Under the pieces are notes generated by a model. That model was not told the origin of the DNA. It saw only the letters and a list, made by a program, of their open reading frames with translations, and did not search any database. DNA of 63,500 nucleotides from Prorocentrum cordatum (Eukaryota > Sar > Dinophyceae > Prorocentrales > Prorocentraceae). Shown in pieces: positions 28,440 through 38,689 of this stretch. Position numbers and translations under genes: made by a program. The stretch is taken from positions 64,001 through 127,500 of the forward strand of contig CAUYUJ010020673.1 in the NCBI GenBank assembly GCA_963575745.1, read 5' to 3'. Within the stretch, counting starts at the first letter, position 1; each line of letters begins with the position of its first letter.

Positions 28440-29330
28440 GGAAGAAAATGATGAGGATCCAGCGGTCGCGACCGTCGCAGCGTCGGCGTCGTGTACGCAC
28501 ACGTCCTCCACGGCAACAGCAGCGCCCCCGTCCGCGTCCACGACTTCCATCGTCATGTCCACCATCGCGGCGTCCACCGCGCCCACGTTAACGCCGACGT
28601 GCATGGCCACGTCGTCGTAGTCTGCCACCACCTCTACGCTGGCGCCCGCCGCGACGTCGTCGTCGGCGTTCACGGCCGCCACCGCCGCCGCAGGGCCAGC
28701 CTCGCCAGCTGCTGGCAGCGCCGGCAGCCCAGCTTCGCCAGCCTCGCCAGCAGCAGGAGGGTCAGGCTCATCATCATCACCACCAGCAACCGTCGCCGCA
28801 GCGCCAGCAGCCTCGCCAGTTGTTGCTGGCGCTGCCAGCCCAGCCTCGCAAGCTTCGCCAGCCGGCGCAGGCCCAGCCTCGCCAGCTGCTGGCGCTGGCG
28901 GTCGAAGTAACTCGCCAGCCGCGCCAAACACAGCAAGAAGTCCAGCATCGGCAGCCGCGGCAAGCCGCAACTCGCCAGCCTCACCAGCAGCAACTGGCGA
29001 CAGCGGTCCAGCCGCGGGGCCCGCCTCCTCACCAGCGGCATAGCCAAGTGTATGGCCATCGCCAACAACCAACGCATCCAATACGTCAGCCAGTGCAACC
29101 GTTCCGCTCGGTGCCGACGCAGCCGCTACGTCATCATCGTCATCCAGCAGATCTGCCAGGAGCCGATCTCCAAGCTCACCTGTCATTGGCGCGCCAGCTG
29201 CAACAAGTGCTGGCGCGTCACCGTCGTCAAACAGCACCGTCAGAAGCCGATCTCCAAGTCCAGCCATGCTTGGTGCTTGGCGGTCGGCGACGCCGTTGGG
29301 AGACGAAGAAATCAGACCAGAGCCAAAAAC
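28440..29330 (-). CDS. Candidate minus-strand exon with Gly-Ala-Glu repeats
   Basis: It starts near SSPNGVADRQAPSMAGLGDR and shows two copies of GxLGDRLLxxLxDDxD separated by ALVAAGAPMT, then LADVLDALVVGDGHTLG. 29040-28700 encodes an AGEAG/PAAGEA repeat from a CTCGCCAGC-type minisatellite. The end (EVVADYDDVAMHVGVNVGAV) is Val/Asp-rich. No domain is recognised. It is open in one frame for about 300 codons and continues into 28176. Confidence 0.4.
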
Positions 29331-29362
29331 AAACATGGATCGCGGGGCTCGCCGTCTGGCCG

Positions 29363-30152
29363 CTGCTGACCCTGGAACCCATGGGAAACAATCGGAGGCC
29401 GCCCATGTCGGCACGCCCCTCACATGGAACGCGGGGCTGGCCGTTTGTTGTTGGTGGCCAGACCCTCCTGGAGCCCCCCTGGAAACCTTTGGAGACTTTC
29501 GGCGCGCCCTTCACGTGGACTTTGGGGCTGGCCGCGTGGCTGATGGACGGCCGGAGGCCTCTATAGCATGGAGAAGGCCCGCTGAAAGGTCAGGGTTGGG
29601 ATGACAAAACAAGCAACAATATCGCTCCCCGACGGCGTGGGTGGGCGTGGTCGGGCGTCGGTTGGGCGTGGTGAGTGAAATCATGACAACAAGAGAGGCG
29701 TCTCGGCGACTCTCAATCCTCCTCAGATGCGTGATATCATGCCAATAGATAGACAGAACCCTATTCGGCAACTCTCAGTCCCCCAATTCTGGCATACCTA
29801 ACCCAAGACTGCCTAACATGGCGCCAAGACTGCCTAGGATGGCTCCAAAACTGCCCAACCCAAAGATTACATGCCCAAGACATGCAACCCAATACACACA
29901 TACCTAACACAAGACATACATACCTGACCCAAGACTGGCTAAGATGGCGCCAAGACGGCCTTGATATTGTCCATGCGCATACGTTGAGCTCAAGACATAC
30001 ATACTGTTATAAATATAAATATAATTACGATTACTATTACTACTGTTATTCATTGGGGAGGAGGAGGAGAACGAGCGACGAGGACTTGAGGGCAAGGGAA
30101 AACCGCCCCCCCTCTGGACCCCCCGGCCCCACTCCCCCTTGTCCTCCTCCTC

Positions 30153-30183
<31 letters not shown>

Positions 30184-32240
30184 TCCCCCCCCTTCTCATC
30201 CTCCTCTCCCGCGCGCCCCGCCCGGGGGTTTCTTGCTGAACGGCGCGAGGAACGGCGCAGCGCATATATTTTGCCATCTTGCATATCATATATTGTATTA
30301 CATATCTGATATACATGTTATCGTGTAGTATCCTATCTTATCGTCGTCTGGCTGGTGGCCCTGGAACCCCTTGGAAGCATTCGGGGGCCGCCCATTTCGG
30401 CGCGCCCCTCGCATGGATCGCGGGGCTGGCCGATTGGTGGCCGGGGGCCCTCCTGGAGCCCCCCTGGAAGCCTTTGGGGATGCTCATTTCGGCACGCCAC
30501 TCACCACGTGGATCTTGGGGCTGGCGGCGTGGCTGATGGACGGCCGGAGGCCTCGCAATAGTATGGGACAAATCAGCTGACAGGCTAGGGATGGGATGAC
30601 GAAGCTAGCAAAAAAAAATCGCTCCCCGGCGGCAGGCGTGGTCGGGCGTCGGCGGAGCGTGGCGCGTGCAATCATGATGACAAAAAGAGAGCCAGAACCG
30701 CGTCCTCGGCGACTCTCAATCCTCCTCAGATTCTTGATGCGTGATATCATGCCAATAGACAAAACCCTATTCGGCAACTCTCAATCCCTCAATTCTGGCA
30801 CACCTAACCCAAGACTGCCTAACGTGGCGCCAAGACTGCCTAGGACGGCTCCAAAACTGCCTAGCCCAAGACATGCATCCCCAAGACATGCGACCCAAGA
30901 CATACATACCTAACCCAAGACATACATACCTAACCCAAGACTGGCTAAGATGGCGCCAGGACGGCCTTGAAATTGTCCATGCGCATACTTTGAGCTCAAG
31001 ACATACATGCTGTTATTCTAATTATCATCATCATGATTTATATCATTATCGAGGAGGATGAGGAGAACGAGCGATGAGAGCTTGAGGGCGGGGGGAAAAC
31101 CGCCCCCCCGCCCCCCCCTCTGGACCCCCCAGCCCCGCCCCCCCTTGTCCTCCCCCTCCTCCTCGTCCTCCTCCTTCCCATCCCCCTCCCCCGCGCGCCC
31201 CGCCCGGGGGGTTCCTGCTGGGCGGCGCGAGGTGCGGCGCAGCGCGTATATTTTGCCATCTTATGGATCTTATATTGTAATGCATCTCTTATATACATAG
31301 CATCGTATAGTATCCTATCTTATCGCCGTTTGGCTGGTGATCCTGGAACCCCTTGGAAGCATTCGGGGGCCGCCCATTTCGGCGCGCCCCTCGCATGGAT
31401 CGCGGGGCTGGCCGTTTGGTGGCCAGGGGCCCTCCTGGAGCCCCCCTGGAAACCTTTGGTGGGGACTGCCCATTTCGGCGCGCCCCCCGCGGGGCTGGCG
31501 GCGCGGCTGATGGGCGGCCGGGGGCCTCACAATAGCATGGAAAAAATAAGCTGAAAGGCTAGGGCTGGGATGACAAAGCAAGCAAAAAAGATCGCCCCCC
31601 GACGGCAGGCGCGGTCGGGCATCGGCGGGGCGTGGCGCGTGCAATCGTGGCAAAAATGAGAACCAGAACCGCGTCGCGGCGACTCAATCCCCATCAGATT
31701 GATGCGTGATATCATGCGAATAGACAGAACCCTATTTGGCAACTCCCAATCCCTCAATTCTGGCATACCTAGCCCAAGACTGCCTAGCACGGCGCCAAGA
31801 CTGCCTAGGACGGCTCCAAAACTGCCTAACCCAAGACATACATACCCAAGACATGCATCCCAAGACATACATACCTAACCCAAGACATACATACCTAACC
31901 TAAGACTGGCTAAGATGGCGCCAAGACGGCCTTGATATTGTCCATGCGCATACTTTGAGCTCAAGACATATTCTGTCATGTATTATCATTACTATTATTG
32001 TTATTCATTGAGGAGGAGGAGGAGAACGAACGATGAGGACTTGAGGACGAGGGGGGGGAACCGCCCCCCCCTCTGGACCCCCCGGCCCCGCTTCCCCTTG
32101 TCCTCCTCCTCCTCCTCCTCCACCTCCCCCTCCTCCTTCTCATCCTCCTCATCCTCCTCGCCCGTGCGCCCCGCCCAGGGGTTCTGCTGAACAGCGCGAG
32201 GTACGGCGCGGCGCATAGATTATGCCATCATAAATGTGTA
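29363..32240 (+). repeat. Three tandem ~985-bp repeat units
   Basis: Units start at about 29363, 30350 and 31332 with GGCTGGTGxCCCTGGAACCC. Each has the fixed order: AscI-like GGCGCGCC block, CGTGATATCATGCCAATAGA-type block, CCTAACCCAAGACTGCCT words, TTGTCCATGCGCATAC, a GAGGAGGAG tract, C-rich and CCTCCTCCT tracts, and GGCGCAGCGCATATATTTTG, ending TATCCTATCTTATCG. Unit 3 is split at about 32240 and resumes at 33469. One dispersed copy lies at 7130. There is no ORF conserved between units. Confidence 0.85.
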
Positions 32241-33425
32241 CATACATATATATGAGAGAGCGTGATCCACCGCCGCTGTACTATGGAAAATTGCCAACCT
32301 TTTTCCTCCGGACCCGGGGGTCGTCCCCCCCCCCCCCCCCCACCTCCGAAAATCCCCCCCCCCCCTGATGGAAAACCCCTCTCCCCCCCCCCCCCCCCCT
32401 CCCCCTGCAAAACCCGCCCCCCCCCCCCCATAACCCACTCCCCCCCCCCCCCCTCCCTCTCGAAACCGGGGGGGTCACTGCCGGTTCGAACCCCTCCCCT
32501 CCCCCCCCCCCCCCTTCGGATGTCCAAAACTGGGGGGTTCGCGCGGTTCGGAGACCCCCCCCGCCCCCCCCCCCCCCCCCCCCCTACTCACCTACTCACC
32601 GCCAGCAAACGACTCCCTGTCCCCACCACCGTCCGCATCACATCCCCCACTGGTGTTCCCAGCACCACTGTCCTCACCACCGCTGTCCCCACTGGTTCCA
32701 CCACCGCCCCTACTGTCCCCACCAGTGGCCCCACCACTGTCGCACTGTCCCCGCTGTCCCCAGCACTGTTCCCACCACGGTTCCACTCTCCCCACTGTCT
32801 CCACGGCCCCAACCACTGCCCGACTATCCCCACTGTCCCCGCTGTCCCACTGACTCCTCCGTTGTCCCACTGAGCTGTCCCACTGTTCCCACCACTGTCC
32901 CCAATTTCCCCACCACTGTCCCCACTGTACCTCTGTCCCATTGTCCCACCGCCGTCCTCGCCACCGCCTTCACCACTGTCCCCACCACCATTGTACCCTC
33001 CACTGTCCCACTGTTTCCACCTCATTCCCATTGTCCCCACACCACTGTCCCCACCACCACCGTCACCACCACTGTCCACTGTCCCCCCCTGTTCCCACCA
33101 TTGTCCCCACCACTGTCCCCACCACTACCGTCCCCACCACTGTCCCACTGTCCCACTGTCCCCACCACTGTCCCGCTATCCCCTCACCACTGTCCCACCA
33201 ACACCGTCCCCACCTCTGTCCGCACCCCCACTGGGTTTTCGAGAGGGGGGGGGGGGATGGTTCGAACCGGTAGTGACCCCCCCCCCCCCTTTTCATTGAT
33301 GAGCAGGGGGGGGGGGGGAGGGGTTCGAACCGCAGTGACCCCCCCCGGTTTTCCGGAGGGGGGGGGGGGGTTCGAACCGGCAGTGACCCCCCCCGGTTTT
33401 CCGCCAGCAGCGGTAGAACACGCTC

Positions 33426-33462
<37 letters not shown>

Positions 33463-33468
33463 CAACTG
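32241..33468. mobile_element. ~1.2 kb element with terminal inverted repeats, inserted in a repeat unit
   Basis: The left end ATATATATGAGAGAGCGTGA (about 32248) followed by CCACCGCCGCTG is matched in reverse complement at the right end (about 33405-33436: CAGCAGCGGTAGAACACGC, TCTTTCATATATAT). Inside are C- and G-runs with the word GGTTCGAACC in opposite orientations near the two ends (32483, 33259, 33324, 33370). A central CCACCACTGTCCC minisatellite lies at 32640-33230. No ORF encodes a recognisable protein, so it is non-autonomous. The host unit continues cleanly on both sides. Confidence 0.65.
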
Positions 33469-33640
33469 TACTACATATCCTGTATACGTACTATCGTATA
33501 GTATCCTATCTTATCGTCGTCTGGCTTCGCTTTAGCTTAGCTGAGCTTTAGCTTTAGCTCAGCTTTAGCTTAGCTTTACTGTCACTACTAATGCTGCTTT
33601 CCTAGGGGCTCGATAATATGCCCCCCCGCCTTCTTGCCCC
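33469..33640 (+). repeat. End of repeat unit 3, AGCTTT tail and a stray element tag
   Basis: ACTATCGTATAGTATCCTAT and CTTATCGTCGTCTGGC finish the interrupted unit. TTAGCTTTAGC repeats follow (33530-33580), as after the copy at 7130. ACTAATGCTGCTTTCCTAGG (about 33583) matches the left end of the CCTACCTA element in reverse, without the rest of it. Confidence 0.6.
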
Positions 33641-33746
33641 TTGCCCACGTCGGCGCACGGGGGGGGGGGTCCGCAAACCGTTCAACCGACACTAAAGCCA
33701 GGCCGGCAGTCCGCCCAGCCCCCCCGCGGAGCCAGCTTGCGCCGCG

Positions 33747-34490
33747 TCACCGGCAGGGCCGGTCGCGGCGGCGACCGCGCCCCCCCCCCCCGCCCGGCGC
33801 TGGCGCGCCCTCGCCCGCAGGGGCGAGCCCAGCCAGCCCGTCCAGCCCCTCCGCGGCGGCCGCGCCGGCCGCGTCCCCGCCCGCCGGGGGCGCCGCCGCA
33901 GTGCCGCCGAGCGCGCCTGAGAGTGCGGCCTGTTCCTCGCCCTCGGCCGCGCGCGTGCACGGCGCGGGCGGGGCGTCGGGGGCGCCCGCGTCCCCCGGCG
34001 GCTCCTCGGGCAGGCAGCGGCGAAGCTGGCCCCCCAAGCGCCGCTGGAGCTCCACCGAGATGGCGGCGCGCGCGTGCTGTAGCAGCGGCCGCCAGTCCGG
34101 GATGCCGCGCCGCCGCGATGCCGCTCGCGCCAAGCCCTGCAGCGTGTCCGCGGCCTCGACGTGGGCCCTCCCGTAGCTGCTCCAGACGATGGGCCGATAC
34201 CGCACGCCACGGCGCCGCAACTCGTCGAAGTGCGGCGCGTACGCCTGCTGCTTGCGGTGGACCATTGCGGCGCAGCAGTCCAGCCCCGCGCCCGCAGCCT
34301 CCGGCGAGCACGCCCCGACGCCCAGTGCCGCGAGGCTGCCGTGGGCAGCCGATGGGCGCAGCAGTGGACGAGAGGGCACCCGAGCGGCCAGCGAGTGCAC
34401 GCGGTGGCACGCGCGGCATGGTGGCCGCGCCCGGGGCGCACGTCTGCGGGCACGCGCAGCATCGATCCATGACCTCGCCGCACAAGAAGC
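33747..34490 (-). pseudogene. Retroelement C-terminal domain
   Basis: The frame shifts relative to the reverse transcriptase. It reads VGACSPEAAGAGLDCCAAMV, HRKQQAYAPHFDELRRRGVR, YRPIVWSSYGRAHVEAADTL, then LQHARAAISVELQRRLGGQL. The YRPxVxSxxGRxHPxAA-like motif is the conserved C-terminal signature I recall for these elements. It ends in an Ala-Gly-rich tail and a stop at 33747. Confidence 0.55.
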
Positions 34491-35299
34491 ACTCCGTTCC
34501 GTCGGGGACTAGGGGCGCCCAAAGTCGGAGAGCCATGGAGTCGACGTACTCGGCGGCGCTGAGGACCGGCCCGCGCGCGGCATGGAGGCCCACGAGTGGT
34601 CCGTGGACGGGCGCCCCAGCTCGGCAACGCGGCGGAACCCGGGCCAGCCGCCGGCGGCGCGGAGAGCCGCGTCGAGCGCCTCGAGCCGCGCCTCCCCAAG
34701 GACGACGGGCACCCTGGAGGCGGGATCCATCGCGCTCCTCCGGGTCCTCAGCCCCGGCCAACTGGACGAGGTTGGCCTCGGCCTCAGTCGCGAGCGCGGT
34801 CGTCGGCGCAGCCTGGCCGGACCAGGCGGCGGAGAACCGCGCCGCTGCCTTCCCCTCGGCATGGGCGAGGAGGACGTCGATTCGCGCCCGGCGACCGTCG
34901 CCGGCCCGGGAGAACAGCGCGCGCCGCGCGCACCCCAGCGCGTCGCCGCAATCCTCGAAGACGTCCGAAAGCCCCCCGCGATCGCGGCGAGCCCCTCCAA
35001 CAAGTAGCAGGAAATCGGCTGGGCCTCCGTGCGAGCTGCCACGAAAGCAGCGGCGGCCAGCTCGACCGCCGAGGCGAGCCCGAGCCCAGCCTGCACGCGG
35101 GCAGCTCAGCTTGGAAGCGCGGGAGGGGGGGGACCTCGCAGGCAAGACCTCGCCCCGCGCGGCCGTTGCGACGTCGAACTCCGCGAGAGCCTCGGAGCTG
35201 ATGTCGGGGCCAACGGACCGCAGCAGATGCGCGATGCGTGACCTTGCAGACGCCGGCGCAGGACCGCAGCAGCGTGAACTCGGCAGGCGCGTCCTCCAA

Positions 35300-35990
35300 A
35301 CCTGGGAAACGCTCGCAACGCTCTTGGCCCCGGGCCCGGAGCCGCGCGAGGCGCCGACCGCCGCGAATTGGGCGTCAAGCGCCCGCAGGATCGCGTCGAC
35401 GTCGCGCTCGTCGCAGAAGAGCTGGCCATCGTCGAGGTACCACACGTCGAAGAATTCCACTCCCTGCGCGGCGCGGTCGGCCCGCGCGCCCTCGACCGCG
35501 TCTACGACTACGGCACTGGTGAACAAACCGCCCAGGGGGTCGCCCTGCTCCGCGCCCCGGGAAACCTCCACGACCTCCCCGCATGGGAGCTGGACCCGAG
35601 ATGGGGCCGCAAGGCACCACTCCAACCACGCCAGCAAGCCGGGGAAGCGTCGAGCGCAGGACCCCCGGATATGGTCCCACTCGAGGCTGGGGAACGCGCT
35701 GCAGAGGTCCAAGACCGCCATCCGCCGCTCGCGGCGAAGGAGAACTCGCTCCGCCGCCAGCCGAAACACCACGGCGGCGTCGAGGCCGCCGGGAAGACCT
35801 GCCTCGAACTGGCGGTGCTGCAGAAACAACTTGCCGGCGGCGCCGCGCTCGTCAAAGGCGAAACGCCTGACCACGGCCCGGCGCAACACTTCGCCCGCGC
35901 GGATGGGCCGGGGCGTCGGCCTGAGGAAGCAGAGCCTGCTCTCTATAGGATCCACTTCGAAGCGGCAGGGAGCGCCCCGGCCGCCGCCGC
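35300..35990 (-). pseudogene. Reverse transcriptase domain
   Basis: Motifs in order: FEVDPIESRLCFLR upstream; motif A MAVLDLCSAFPSLEWDHI (about 35720-35670); motif B SRGAEQGDPLGGLF (about 35550-35525); motif C DVWYLDDGQLF (about 35445-35420), with the catalytic YxDD-like YLDD intact. It lies in a 900-codon ORF (33682-36384) of which only this part is in the coding frame; the remainder is the shadow of other frames. Downstream the frame shifts near 35340. Confidence 0.8.
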
Positions 35991-36795
35991 GCGGTGCAGG
36001 TCGCGCAGGGCGGAGTTGAGCGGCCCGCAGACGTGGCGACGGCAAGCGCCGAGGGCCTCTCACAGGTGCTCTGGCCGCATCCAGGAAAGGCCAGGCGCCG
36101 ACGGCGCCGCAAAGCGCGCGCCCTGCATCGGGCCGCGGCGCTCCTGCTCGTCGTCTTCCACCTCGACCGGCACAGCTGCTGGGGCCGAGAGCGCCCGCGG
36201 CCCGCGTTGGCTGTCGGGTGGCAGGATGGCCGCCCAAGCGCGTTGGTCGTCGGGCGCCAGCGACGCCACCTCGGTTGTCAGCCCCGCGATGGCGCGGCTG
36301 CGAGCTCCCTCGCGCACGAGCGCGCGCGCGAGCTCCCCGCGCGCCCGCGGCGCTCCCGCGATCACGCCGCGCCTCGCGCCTCATCCGGAGCTGCTCCTCC
36401 GCCCTGCAGAGGAGCTCCGTGAAGGCGCCGTCCCGCTAGAGGTCGAAGCGCACGTTCAGCTCGACCCGGAGACTGATGCCCGCTGGGGGCGGCACAAGCA
36501 GCAGCTTCGCGCGCGCCTTGGCCACGGCGTTGGCGCGGTGGTCGGCCTTTGCCTCGGCGCTCACCGCTGGGGCGAGGATGCCCGCCCACCGCTCCCGGGA
36601 AGCGACCGGCAAGTGCACCGGGGTGATGGAGGGCAGCGCCGCCGTCCTGATCTCGAGATCAGCGGGCAAGTCGTCGAGCGCCGGAAGCTCGCTCGCCCCC
36701 CCCCGCACGCGCCGCTGGCGCGGGGGCCGGGCGGCGCGGCTGAGCGCATCTCCCGGCCGGAAGGGCGCCGGCGGGGCGGTGGTCTGGCACCGGGA

Positions 36796-37071
36796 TCAGC
36801 TGCGGGAGCTCGCGGCGCGCACGGAGCCGCAGGCCGCGCGCCGGGCTCGCCCCGGGCCTGAGAGCTGGGCGACGGCATCCTCGGTCAAGACGGCGCCGGC
36901 GTGGCGCGCGCGCAGGTGCTGCGCGAGGCCTCGGGCGCATTGCCTGGCGTAAAAATCGCAGAGGGGGCAGCGGGGGCGCGGGGCAGGCTGCTCAGGGGGG
37001 GGCGCAGCGAACGACACAGCAGGCTCTCGGCGCCAGCGGGGCCTGGCCAGCGGGCAGGCGGAAGGGGGCAC
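36796..37071 (-). pseudogene. Retroelement N-terminal zinc finger
   Basis: PRPRCPLCDFYARQCARGLA followed by QHLRARHAGAVLTEDAVAQL: a C-x2-C-x13-H-x4-H finger, as in the N-termini of many non-LTR element proteins that bind nucleic acid. It continues in frame to about 36796; the next block (36720-36436) follows in another frame. Confidence 0.6.
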
Positions 37072-37085
37072 CTCCGCGCCAGCGG

Positions 37086-38689
37086 GCGCCCCGACGGGCG
37101 CAGGCTGCGGCGGCGCTCCGACGCCCCCTGAGATCTTCCGCTCGGAATCGGCTCAATTTATAATTGAGTCGTCCGAGTAAATCAATACAGTAGCAAAACA
37201 TTGAGACAGGCGCAGATCGAATCCAATGCGGTAGCAGCGAAGCCGTAACCAATCGAGAGCCCGTCGCGATGTCTACATGTCACACAGCGCCCCTACACCG
37301 AACGTCCAGGGGGCCAGCCCTTGCCCCGCTACCAGATACGATCGAGCCACGTGGCGGGGGGAGGAGGAGGAGGAGAGGAGGAGGAGGAGGAGGAGGAGGT
37401 TTAAGGGGGGGCACGACGCGCCTCAACGACGTGGGCGATGGCACAGCACGAAGCGGTCGTCGCCGCAGTGCCTGACGTCGCACCACGCGAAGTGGCACCT
37501 ATGGATAGATCGAGGGCGCGGGACCGTGTGTGATACATAAAAGTATATGTATACTGCACTGCCCGATTACCCCGGAGGCGCCCCGCCGCGTCGAACCGCT
37601 CGAGCGCGGCCGCGGCGGGCTCGCCGAGCCACGCGTATACCACCGCGCGATGCGCACGCGGTGGAGCGGCGCTCGGGTGGACGCCTGCCACGCCCACGCG
37701 GGCAGGCGGTCCCGCGGGGCCCTGGGAAACAGGCAACCCCGCGGGGCCCGCCATGGCGCCCGCCCCCCCTCGCCCGCAGGCGCGACGGGGGTCTCCCAGG
37801 GCACCGCCGGGTCGAGCCCGGGCGGCGGCCCTGGGAGGACCGCCGCATCGGCCGCGGGGGGAAAGGGGAGGGGGGGGGCCCCAGGCCACTCCCAAAGCTC
37901 GGCCGTGGATCAAGCCCTTGATCATAAAAAATAAGGAGGAGGAGGAGGAGGAGGAGGACGAGGGCGAGAGACGAGGACGAGGAAGAAGGAAAAACAGGGG
38001 GAGGAGGGAGGAGGAGGAGGAGGGCCTCGAGGAGAAGGGAGAGGAGGAGGGGTCGGAGGGAAAAAGAAGATAGACCCCTCAAGCCCTCGAAGTCGGAATC
38101 CCTGGGGCGGCCTCGATCGCTCGACTGCTTGGCGCGAGGCGCCGGTTCCTCCGCGGCGGGGGGGTCGAGGGAGAGGAGGAGGAGGGGGAAAAGGAAGAGG
38201 ATGAGGAGGAGGAGGAGGAGGAGGAGGGCAGACGAGGAGGAGGAGGAAGAAGAAGGAGGATGAAGACGAGGAGAGGGGAAGAAGCAGAGGTGACAGGAGG
38301 AGGATGAGGATATCGAGGAGGATCGAGTAGGGGGAGGGGGCGGGGGGCGGGCGGTCCCGAGGCGACCTGTCGATCGGGGGGTGCCCTCCAGGGCCATCGC
38401 CTGCTGCCCAAGACTGTCCTCAGGCGACCGAGGGGCTCGCGCCTGCGGGTGGAGGGGGAGGTGGGGGCGGGCCGAAGAAACAAATAGTCGAGTGGTGGAT
38501 CCCTCGGGCACAAAGGAGGGAGAAGGTGGAGGGCACGGCGCGCGCGCGCGCACGGGCGCACATACACACACGCGCACGCGCATGCCCGCGCGGTCGCGGC
38601 CTCGCGCGCTTAAGCGACGGGGCGAAGCAAGTCGAGCAGCGCAGGCGCGCGCGGGCACACATGCACGCACATGTATACGTACCGTGGGG
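37086..38689. repeat. Hairpin, GGA/TCC tracts and CA-rich tract
   Basis: 37141-37177 is a hairpin (CTCGGA and CTCAATT arms around TAT). GGA tracts lie at 37360-37400, 37935-38060 and 38170-38275; 38540-38660 is GCGCGCACAC-like. A minus reading at 37680-37590 (AHRAVVYAWLGEPAAAALER) is the only protein-like piece and is too isolated to call. 38690 is the donor end of the ORF described next. Confidence 0.5.

Larger units (their letters stand above)
33690..37085 (-). mobile_element. Degenerate reverse-transcriptase retroelement (LINE-like)
   Basis: Order on the minus strand: C2H2 zinc finger (37071-36840), a conserved spacer with LPSITPVHLPVASRERWAGI (36660-36600), the reverse transcriptase (about 35990-35300), and a Cys/His-poor C-terminal domain (34490-33747). 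No long terminal repeats are seen, so a non-LTR element is the best reading. It is decayed: TAG after ELNVRFDL (36436), TGA after WMRPEHL (36060), and at least three frame changes. The C-terminal region belongs to a family I remember as common in dinoflagellates, which is not verified here. Confidence 0.7.

Noticed and set aside
32483-33380. GGTTCGAACC words as tRNA T-arms or pol III B boxes
   Set aside because: No cloverleaf, A box or CCA-end context; the word recurs as part of G/C-run sub-repeats of the inserted element.
33682-36384. 900-codon ORF as one intact protein
   Set aside because: Only about 35990-35300 is in the true coding frame (reverse transcriptase); the N- and C-terminal conserved motifs are in other frames. 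High GC keeps the shadow frame open.
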